16,472 bases of DNA from SURF-32 sp964648365. GTDB taxonomy: Bacteria > Planctomycetota > Phycisphaerae > UBA1845. Position numbers and translations under genes: made by a program. The notes under the pieces are model-generated. The model did not search any database and had not been told where the DNA came from. It was given only the letters and a program-made list of their open reading frames with translations. Shown here in pieces: positions 1 through 5,907 of the stretch (the first letter of the stretch is position 1; each line of letters starts with the position of its first letter). Where the stretch lies: the NCBI GenBank assembly GCA_964648365.1, contig CAZYLK010000143.1:1-16472 (forward strand), in the 5' to 3' direction.

Positions 1-580
1 CGAGGCCTTCCCGATCGGCCGGGCGGTCCGATCCGACGCCTGCGGACGTCGGCGAGCCGAACCGGATGACAATGACGCCCGCCGCGCAGCGAAAACTCGC
101 TGCAGCTCCGAACCAAGCATGAAGCGTCACCTGACTAGACGACCGAGCCACAGACGCGACGGAACAAAATGCGAATCTGGGTGGGTTTGGCAGGGCCGCC
201 CCGTCATATGTATATGATAACGGGGCGTTCGCGCGACGCTGAATTGCACGCCAGCAGAACCGCCATTGCGCCGCGCATCATGTTTCGGTGCATCACGTTT
301 TCCTCCTGACAGGTGCGATCGTAGCCCGCTCGGCGACGCCGCCGTGACGAGCGGAGACCGGGCGCCAGTTTCGCCTCGATCACGTCGCGCCGCTACTGCC
401 TTGGATCCCGCGCCGGACGCGGCAGGGGCGATGTCCCCGCGGCGTGCCCGTTCGGTTTCGGCACGCCGAACCGGCAACATGCCCGGCCAGCGCGCACCAC
501 CGCGCCGGCGTCCCGACCGGCGAATTCCGCGCCGCTCAACTTGATCACGGCAACGGCCGATATATCTGCAACCGCCCGGC
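1..580. other. No recognisable gene; two weak minus-strand start signals
   Basis: No frame here gives a protein I recognise; the longer open frames are Arg/Pro/Ala-rich, as expected by chance in GC-rich DNA. Two minus-strand start signals are visible. AGGAGGA (complement of 301-307) precedes a GTG (296) and an in-frame ATG (293); that frame runs only about 30 codons to a stop at 204-206 and has a short hydrophobic patch (AMAVLLAC). AGGTGA lies 6 nt before an ATG at 120, whose frame stays open to the left edge for 40 codons and could be the start of a gene mostly outside the window. Neither is supported by similarity. Confidence 0.4.
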
Positions 581-886
581 TTGTGGCCCTCGCGTCGCGG
601 CCGAACCGCGGTCCGGCTGCGGACGTTTTCAGCGGACGACCATGACGAGGATGGCGTGGACGATTCAGGCTCGAAATTCGGCCCGCACGCGAGTGTGTGC
701 CACCCCCGCGGCGACGAGCCCGCGGCGTGCCCGGCGCCCAGCGGTGAGGGTGCAGCGCCAAACGAGCCGGATCCCGATCGGCGTTGCTTTGTCGGCCGGG
801 CGGGGCGCACCCTGGCCGTGGCCGCGCCGCTGATTCTGATGTTCCGGCCGTCGACCGCCTACGCGGCTTCGGCGTCCAGCAGTTGA
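581..886 (+). CDS. Candidate small protein upstream of the PqqD/HprK-like module (possible substrate peptide)
   Basis: Not assigned to a named family. The frame ends 96 nt before the PqqD-like gene on the same strand. About four fifths of its codons from 644 onward end in G or C, as in the real genes nearby, which supports coding. The central part is Asp/Gly/Pro-rich with three scattered Cys. The C-terminal third has a basic patch (DPDRRCFVGRAGR), a hydrophobic stretch (TLAVAAPLILMF) and a small-residue tail (STAYAASASSS). That layout recalls short proteins ending in a Tat-like arginine and hydrophobic segment that I associate with PqqD/kinase clusters; the association is from memory and inferred. 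The start is uncertain: TTG at 581 has no Shine-Dalgarno, while GTG at 656 follows GAGG (647-650) and would give 76 residues. Confidence 0.42.
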   Translation: MWPSRRGRTAVRLRTFSADDHDEDGVDDSGSKFGPHASVCHPRGDEPAACPAPSGEGAAPNEPDPDRRCFVGRAGRTLAVAAPLILMFRPSTAYAASASSS

Positions 887-982
887 CGGGCGACCGAGAC
901 CGGCCGACGGATCGGACGCGAACGCGGTGGGTGACGCCGCACGGACACACAGACTGAGCCGGAGGTTGCAGGGACGCGCCCC

Positions 983-1282
983 ATGACGCCGACCCAGACA
1001 CATCCCAGCCCCCATGCCAGGACGCCCCAGCGCCGCGCCGGTTTCAACATCCGCACGCTCGACGGCGAGGCCGTGCTCTACGACGTCGGGCAGCACGCGG
1101 TCTACTATCTCAACGATGCCGCCCTTGCGCTCTGGTCGCAGTCGGACGGTCAGACCAGTCTCACGACCGCGTTCAGCGAACTGCACGGCGACGATGCCGA
1201 GGTGGCCGACTACGTCGACAGCGCGGTCGACACCATGATCGACGCCGGCCTGCTCGAGCGGGAACTTCCCATTCATGCCTGA
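983..1282 (+). CDS. PqqD-family peptide-binding protein (HPr-rel-A type)
   Basis: Protein of 99 residues, close to the usual PqqD length of about 90. PqqD-like proteins form a small winged-helix RiPP recognition element that holds a peptide substrate for a modifying enzyme. The family pattern is visible: a short basic N-terminus, then R-T-L-D-G-E-A-V-L-Y-D, then AVYYLNDAALALW, the usual 'hydrophobic-LN-x2-A-x2-h-W' core, then an acidic helical C-terminal half (DDAEVADYVDSAVDTMID) ending in GLLERELP. ATG at 983 follows AGGGA (973-977 region) at a normal distance. The stop overlaps the start of the HprK-related kinase by 8 nt, so the two are probably translationally coupled. No radical-SAM enzyme lies nearby, so this is unlikely to be PQQ biosynthesis. 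Confidence 0.8.
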   Translation: MTPTQTHPSPHARTPQRRAGFNIRTLDGEAVLYDVGQHAVYYLNDAALALWSQSDGQTSLTTAFSELHGDDAEVADYVDSAVDTMIDAGLLERELPIHA

Positions 1283-2300
1283 AGCGGTACGTCCAACGGC
1301 CGCATCCCTGCCGTCGCGCGTGGGTTGCCGCGCCGTGACCCGCAGTCGACATCTCCTGGATGGGATGGGAGGGGCGACAGCGCCGCGTCGCAGACGGTGG
1401 CGGCAGGGTCGCCGGCCGCGATCGACGCCCGTCGCGTACTATCAGATCGGGCCGGTCGCCGTTGCGTTCTCCTGTGACGTTATGCACGTCGCCCACGATT
1501 TCGAGCAACTCTACGGACGGTATCGGCGGGCAGGCGTGATTCACCATGCCATCGATTTGAGCGTTCGCACCCAGCGCTCGCCGCGGACGTTGCGCCGCTA
1601 CGCGGTCATTTCGACGGACGGCTGCCAGCGCTTCGCGATTCGCGCTCCGGAGGCGATGCTTCCTCACGTGGAGTGGGCGCTCAACAGTGCAATCATCGAG
1701 TCGCTGCCGGGCTTTCATCAGCTTCACGCGGGCGTCGTCGCCTGGCAGGGGCAGGCGCTGGTCATGGCGGCCGCGCCGGGCAGCGGCAAGTCGACGCTGA
1801 CGGCCGGCCTGACGGCCCGCGGCTGGCAGTACTACTGCGACGAATTCGCTCTCATCGACGCAACCTCGGGGCGGGTTCACGCCTACCCGAAGGCGATCTG
1901 CGTGAAAAGAGGATCATTCGAGGCCGTGGCGCAGGCCGGGCTGCGGTTCGCGCTGGATGCCGACTATGAGAAGGGGATCAAGGGGAAGGTTCGCTTCATC
2001 GATCCCGCCGCCACCGCCGGAGGCGTGGCCACGGTTCCCGCGCCGGTTCGGCTGGTCGTTTTCCCGAAATATCGTCCGGGCGCGACGCCGCGTCTGGATC
2101 CCATGTCGCGGGCACGAGCTTTGTTCGAGTGGTTGCAGCTCTCGTTCACGTTCGGTCGCTATCGGTTCGACGAAGTGGAACGGTTCGCAGAGATCATGGC
2201 CGGCGCGACGTGCTATCGACTGGAGGCAGGAGAACTGGGCGCGACCTGTGATCTGCTCCAGCAGGCGATCGAACGAACTCACAGCATTGCGGCGGCGTGA
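1275..2300 (+). CDS. HprK-related kinase A-like protein
   Basis: Resembles the kinase half of HPr kinase/phosphorylase. Genuine HprK phosphorylates a serine of HPr; the target of this relative is unknown. A P-loop G-S-G-K-S-T lies at residues 169-174 (APGSGKSTLTAGL), followed by an acidic segment CDEFALID at 188-195, the arrangement of HprK-related kinases. Before it comes a helical stretch (EWALNSAIIESLPGFHQLHA) that ends in the strand leading to the P-loop. The first 50 residues are Arg/Ala-rich and unlike the family, so true translation may begin downstream of ATG 1275; recognisable sequence starts near YYQIGPVAVAF. The gene overlaps the PqqD-like gene by 8 nt. The pairing with PqqD and a following nucleotidyltransferase is the known 'HPr-rel-A' neighbourhood; I see no HPr gene here. 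Confidence 0.8.
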   Translation: MPEAVRPTAASLPSRVGCRAVTRSRHLLDGMGGATAPRRRRWRQGRRPRSTPVAYYQIGPVAVAFSCDVMHVAHDFEQLYGRYRRAGVIHHAIDLSVRTQRSPRTLRRYAVISTDGCQRFAIRAPEAMLPHVEWALNSAIIESLPGFHQLHAGVVAWQGQALVMAAAPGSGKSTLTAGLTARGWQYYCDEFALIDATSGRVHAYPKAICVKRGSFEAVAQAGLRFALDADYEKGIKGKVRFIDPAATAGGVATVPAPVRLVVFPKYRPGATPRLDPMSRARALFEWLQLSFTFGRYRFDEVERFAEIMAGATCYRLEAGELGATCDLLQQAIERTHSIAAA

Positions 2301-2305
2301 GAGTA

Positions 2306-2461
2306 ACGAATGTCGAATGTCGAATGGCGAATGTCGAATGGCGAAATCCGGGACGCCGGATGAGTTATGGCGAGGTTCGATGTGGAGCACCCGCGCGTCC
2401 ATGAGTAGCGCCGCCGGGTCGTCTTAATTCGTTATTCGCTATTCGACATTCGCTATTCTCC
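2306..2461. repeat. Facing arrays of a 7-bp repeat (TCGAATG / CATTCGA)
   Basis: Between the kinase stop and the nucleotidyltransferase start, 2306-2347 holds six tandem heptamers of the form (T/G)CGAATG. About 80 bases further on, 2427-2461 holds five heptamers of the complementary form ATTCG(C/A)(T/C). The arms are imperfect reverse complements and could fold into a long stem. Read on the minus strand the left array would spell a period-7 peptide with F-D-I-R-H-S, a signature of simple repeats that I associate with planctomycete intergenic DNA. No coding role is apparent. The right array ends 12 nt before the GTG of the next gene, so it overlaps that gene's leader. Confidence 0.7.
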
Positions 2462-2473
2462 CAGGATCCTGCC

Positions 2474-3736
2474 GTGCCGGCTTCCCGAACGACCTCCGAC
2501 TCACGCCGCCGCCTGGAGCGTATCCACGCGCTGCTGATTGACTGTCTTGCCGGCCGGGCTTCCATCTCGTCGAGAGCGCTACGCCGGCTGGGGCTGTGGG
2601 ACCGGGCGGCCTGTGCCGCCTGTGAGATGCGCATCGGCGGGATGCTGGATGTGGCCCTCAAGGCACACGGCGTTGCGATCCCGCCGTCGGCGCAACGGAT
2701 CCTCGACGGCTACCGCGCCCAGGTAGCCGCGCGGAACGCGACGCAGACGGCCGGCATGACCCCGGTTTATCGTGCGCTCGACGACGCTGGCGTCCCGTTC
2801 CTGCTCCTCAAGGGTGCCGCGTTGAACGCGACGTTCTACCCATCGCCCGACATCCGCGACATGTCCGATGTCGACGTGCTCATCCAACCGGACGATCTTC
2901 CCGCCGCCGACGCGGCGCTGCGTCGCGCCGGGTGCCGGGCGGGCGCGGAGCCGGTTCGGGCGGACTTCTTTCCCCGATTCTACTACGAGCGCGAGTATTA
3001 CACCGCCGGGCCTGCGCCGGTGCGGATCGATCTGCACGTACGTCCGTTCCGCCCGGTTCTCTACGCGGGCACCGTTCCCCGGGAGGCGTTCTGGCGCGAT
3101 GCCGTGACTGCGGAAGTCGGGGGCAGACAGGTCCGCGGACCTGCCCCCCCCGAGATGTTCCTGCATCTGTGCGTTCACGCGGCTGCGCACGGGTGCACTC
3201 AGGTGCGCTGGTTATGGGAGATCGTCACCTACATTGACCGTCACGGCGCCACGCTCGACTGGGACGATCTGGGCCGACGTGCCGAGGCGTGGGGGGTTCG
3301 GCTCGCGGTCTATCGCACGCTGCGTGCCCTGGCGCGAACGTTTGGAGCGACGCTCCCCGTGCGTACGACCGGCGGCTGCACGGAGGCCAACGGCTCCGAG
3401 GGCGCCACGACGGGGCTCAGACGTGCGGGAGGAGGCTCGCCGAGCGTCTCGGCGCTCACAGCGCGGTTCCGCCATCGCCCGACGCTGAAGCAGTGGCTGG
3501 CGATCAGCCAGGCCCCGCGGGACGCGGCCCACCCTGCCGCGCACGTCTTGACAAACCTCGTCTGCCTGCCAGGATGGCAAAATCGCCTGGCCTATCTGGC
3601 CGCCGTGGCGCGTCCCGACGCTTCGCACATGGCTGGGTGGTACCCGTGGCGCCATCGGGGATGGCTCCCCGCGGCGTACCTCGCGCGCGTGCTCGGCGTC
3701 AAAGGCAAACGGGCGGCCGTCAACGTCGGCACGTAA
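2474..3736 (+). CDS. Nucleotidyltransferase family protein (PF14907-like)
   Basis: The polymerase-beta-type nucleotidyltransferase fold of the uncharacterised PF14907 family is recognised from LLLKGAALNATFYPSPD (K113, G114) followed by I-R-D-M-S-D-V-D-V-L-I. R128, D129, S131, D132 and D134 form the family's R-D-x-S-D-x-D metal/nucleotide site. The next stretch (DDLPAADAALRRAGC) and the later DLHVRPF and FLHLCVHAAAHG also fit the family, whose members run about 350-400 residues. An odd Gly/Ser/Thr-rich segment at roughly residues 297-330 looks like an insertion. The start is GTG at 2474. The gene follows the kinase at 173 nt on the same strand, and the combination with PqqD and an HprK-related kinase is a known conserved set. 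The nucleotide donor and acceptor cannot be told from sequence. Confidence 0.82.
   Translation: MPASRTTSDSRRRLERIHALLIDCLAGRASISSRALRRLGLWDRAACAACEMRIGGMLDVALKAHGVAIPPSAQRILDGYRAQVAARNATQTAGMTPVYRALDDAGVPFLLLKGAALNATFYPSPDIRDMSDVDVLIQPDDLPAADAALRRAGCRAGAEPVRADFFPRFYYEREYYTAGPAPVRIDLHVRPFRPVLYAGTVPREAFWRDAVTAEVGGRQVRGPAPPEMFLHLCVHAAAHGCTQVRWLWEIVTYIDRHGATLDWDDLGRRAEAWGVRLAVYRTLRALARTFGATLPVRTTGGCTEANGSEGATTGLRRAGGGSPSVSALTARFRHRPTLKQWLAISQAPRDAAHPAAHVLTNLVCLPGWQNRLAYLAAVARPDASHMAGWYPWRHRGWLPAAYLARVLGVKGKRAAVNVGT
3119..3148. repeat. GC-rich palindrome inside the nucleotidyltransferase gene
   Basis: Bases 3128-3143 form a perfect 16-bp palindrome, CAGGTCCGCGGACCTG. It is flanked by GGGGG (3119-3123) and CCCCC (3144-3148), which can extend the stem around a 4-base bulge. 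It is translated in frame (around G-G-R-Q-V-R-G-P-A-P-P), so it does not break the protein. It resembles a REP-like dispersed element more than ordinary coding sequence. Confidence 0.6.
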
Positions 3737-3863
3737 CCACAGACTGCCCGTCGGCGCAGAACGACAGTGCTCCCGCCTCACTGGTGTAAGAGCCGAACGT
3801 GTAGAGAGTCAGACTGGCCGACCGAGTCGCCCGCGCCCGAGGTGCCGCGCCGAACTCAATCGG

Positions 3864-4622
3864 TCACCTGCGCCGCGCGCCGCGCGATGAACTGGCGCCG
3901 CCACGGCCGCGCGACGCGAACGCATGGTCGGCGGTGACGAACGGGTTGCGGTCGAACTGATACTTCGGCGGCAGCAACCCGGCCTGAACCAACCGCTCGC
4001 CACCGCTCTCGACCTCATCCGCCAGCTCGCTCAGTGCGTTGAAGATCGGCGACGCGCCGACGCGGGCCAGACGCGCCGAGACCGCGGCTCCGGCGCTGAT
4101 GCCGGCGACGATCAACCCGCCTTGAATCCCTGCGCGGGTCACCTCTTCCGAGGCGGCCACAACAAGAACGCGATCCTCACCCTCGGCCATTTCCTTCAGC
4201 GTGCGGACCCGACCCGCCTGGTCGTCGGGCAGGCCGCGCATGATGCTGAAATGCACCGACAGATCGAGCTTGTCGAGCACGAGTTGCCGCGCCATCCGGT
4301 TCGCGCCGTTGGTGATGAGCTGGCAATCGCCGTGACGGCGCAGCCGGGTCAGCGATTCGCTGACATTGGCGTGCGCGGTCTGAAGGGCAATCACCTCATC
4401 CGCCTCGATCGCCGCGTCAAACCGCTGCTGAAACTCCCGCGCCTGCGCCGGCTTGGCCCCCGGCACCCAGCGCCCGTGCGGATCGCCCCGGCGCACGAGG
4501 CGCCAGAAATCCGCGCGGTCGATGCGCGGCAGCGACATCTCCCGGGCGACCTGGGTGTACGCGGCCCAGTAACGCGGCGCCGGATCCACCACGGGTCCCG
4601 TCATCTCGATAATGAATCTCAC
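3864..4622 (-). CDS. HAD-like protein with degenerate catalytic motifs
   Basis: Overall layout is that of a phosphoglycolate-phosphatase-like HAD hydrolase (252 residues): an N-terminal strand, a helical cap with PRYWAAYTQVAREM, motif II LITNG (T104) and a late hydrophobic strand. The catalytic motifs are eroded. Motif I, normally D-x-D-G-T, reads E6-M-T-G-P10, so both aspartates are lost. Motif IV, normally G-D-x(3-4)-D, reads VLVVAASEEV (152-161). This suggests a pseudo-phosphatase, or a binding or regulatory protein. The start was set at GTG 4622 because it places the strand VRFIIEM at the N-terminus and lies 11 nt after GGAG; an in-frame open stretch further upstream has no such signal. 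The gene converges on the nucleotidyltransferase and diverges from the DoxX gene. The C-terminal tail is Arg/Ser/Gly-rich. Confidence 0.7.
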   Translation of the reverse strand: MRFIIEMTGPVVDPAPRYWAAYTQVAREMSLPRIDRADFWRLVRRGDPHGRWVPGAKPAQAREFQQRFDAAIEADEVIALQTAHANVSESLTRLRRHGDCQLITNGANRMARQLVLDKLDLSVHFSIMRGLPDDQAGRVRTLKEMAEGEDRVLVVAASEEVTRAGIQGGLIVAGISAGAAVSARLARVGASPIFNALSELADEVESGGERLVQAGLLPPKYQFDRNPFVTADHAFASRGRGGASSSRGARRR

Positions 4623-5005
4623 GGTCAAACTGGCTCCAAAATATCGTCCAGACCTACTCGAATCCCTCCGAGTAACCCCGCGGCGCGAGGGGCGGATCCC
4701 AGGGTTGGGAGCCCGCCGGACCGCCGCAACGGCCTGGCACTCGAAACATGCAAAGCGTTTGTAATCCCCGCCGGCTGGCCGAGGAGCTACACTGATGCCG
4801 GTCGTTGGCCCGGCAAGAACCGGGTTCAGACACGGGCCGAATATCGTCGCGAACACGGCCGTCCGAAGCGGGGGGTCGAACAGCCGAACCGATACCAAAG
4901 GGGTTTGAAGGTGCCCCGGAATCTGCGATTACAGGGCTGACAGTCTTAGTATCGGCGACGCCGTTGTAGTATCTATAGGCCAATTGGCCGCCGGAGGCAA
5001 GTAAA
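4623..5005. other. Divergent intergenic region (HAD-like / DoxX)
   Basis: No gene is recognised in these 383 bases. TACTCG (4655-4660) and CGAGTA (4669-4674) form a short perfect hairpin in the leader of the minus-strand HAD-like gene. A perfect 12-bp palindrome, GGCCAATTGGCC (4978-4989), sits 4 nt before the Shine-Dalgarno of the DoxX gene and could be an operator. GGAGG (4993-4997) is that gene's ribosome binding site. I could not identify a convincing -35/-10 pair. Confidence 0.45.
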
Positions 5006-5599
5006 ATGGACCAAAAATCGACAAACGGACGAATGCAGAAGCTCACGCCCCTGTTGCTGCGGCTGGGAGTCGCGGCCGCCCTGATCAGCCACGGCTACGG
5101 GCAGTTCCGTCCGGCGGGCGGATCCGGCGGGGAGTCGCTGGTGGGGGATCAGGCCGTCCCAGTCCCGGCCGGGGACGCCCGGCTCGCGGAACTGGAGTCG
5201 ACGCCTTCCGTCCCGGTCCCGGTTTCACCGGGCGCCGCGGCCCCCGATGCGAGGTTGAACGTGTCCGACCAGGGCCTCCAGGTCCAGACGGACTGGACCG
5301 GCCTTCTCGGCGGAGCGGAGGTCGTCACAGGGATCGTCATGGCGCTGGGTCTGGCAACCAGGCTGCTGTCACTCGGCGTCCTGACCACCGTCGGGCTGGC
5401 CAGCTTTGGCGAACAACTCGGCCTGGCGGACGGCACGCTTGCCACGCTTGTGGGATCAATGCCTCATGCCGACACCCCGCTGTCGATCCTCCTGGCGACC
5501 GCGGCGCTGGTTCTGCTCTTCTCGGGATGTGGCTGCCTCGGTGTCGACGGGCGGCTGTTCGGGCGGCGCGATACGGCAGTCGATCTGACGAAACCATAA
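5006..5599 (+). CDS. DoxX-family membrane protein
   Basis: Protein of 197 residues with four predicted membrane segments: LLLRLGVAAALISHGYGQF near the N-terminus, LLGGAEVVTGIVMALGLATR, LLSLGVLTTVGLASF, and ILLATAALVLLFSGCGCLG. The arrangement R-L-x(7)-H-G-x-G-(K/Q)-F is the usual DoxX opening, and the ending G-V-D-G-R-L-F-G is also typical. DoxX proteins are inner-membrane proteins linked in some species to thiol or oxidative stress; the activity here is unknown. Unusually, about 60 Pro/Ala/Val-rich residues lie between helices 1 and 2, where most relatives have a short loop. The start ATG at 5006 follows GGAGG with an 8-nt spacer. A strong hairpin 25 nt after the stop suggests a single-gene transcript. 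Confidence 0.78.
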   Translation: MDQKSTNGRMQKLTPLLLRLGVAAALISHGYGQFRPAGGSGGESLVGDQAVPVPAGDARLAELESTPSVPVPVSPGAAAPDARLNVSDQGLQVQTDWTGLLGGAEVVTGIVMALGLATRLLSLGVLTTVGLASFGEQLGLADGTLATLVGSMPHADTPLSILLATAALVLLFSGCGCLGVDGRLFGRRDTAVDLTKP

Positions 5600-5623
5600 T
5601 CGAGCCTGCGTTCGGAGGAATCG

Positions 5624-5653
5624 AGGCGCGGTGGCGGAGGCGCCGCCGCGTCT
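5624..5653 (+). terminator. Hairpin terminator after the DoxX gene
   Basis: The arms 5627-5636 and 5641-5650 pair over 10 positions with one G-T wobble around a GAGG loop. Three further pairs, one of them a wobble, extend the stem outward. The 3' side runs into TCTCCCTT, a weak pyrimidine tract. It lies 25 nt past the DoxX stop, a normal position for intrinsic termination. Confidence 0.6.
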
Positions 5654-5907
5654 CCCTTGCCTGCGCCATTCCGGCGGCCACTTTTCAGCCAGGCGTTTTG
5701 CGATCGCGTCCTGCCACGACGGGTCGCACCCGCTATCCTCGCGTCACGCGGCGCAGGCGCGCGAGCCACGCGCTTCGAACCAGCGCCGCTTTGTCCACTA
5801 CCGAAAACGGCGACGATTCGTGTCCGGAACTGCCGAGCGTCTCCGTCTTCATGTGGGGCGAGGTTCGGTTTGTTGAAAGCTGTCACTCGAGGAAAGGAGC
5901 GGCTGGC
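5654..5907. other. Leader of the beta-helix gene
   Basis: With the terminator before it, this fills the 308-base gap between DoxX and the beta-helix gene. The beta-helix reading frame happens to stay open through it, but the translated sequence is Arg/Ala-rich and lacks protein-like pattern. The strong ribosome binding site GGAAAGGAG (5891-5899), 8 nt before ATG 5908, marks the true start. No promoter could be identified by eye. Confidence 0.5.

Noticed and set aside
983..1282. True pqqD of PQQ biosynthesis
   Set aside because: No PqqE-type radical-SAM gene, PqqA precursor or PqqB/C gene lies nearby; the neighbours fit the HprK-related kinase set.
3924..4940. A 338-codon plus-strand frame opposite the HAD-like gene
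   Set aside because: The minus strand carries HAD-fold features and a Shine-Dalgarno; the plus frame reads as Arg/Pro/Ala/His-rich sequence without pattern.
4899..4940. Longer N-terminus for the HAD-like gene (open upstream of 4622)
   Set aside because: The added residues are Arg/Pro-rich with no Shine-Dalgarno near their start, and would precede the first strand of the fold.
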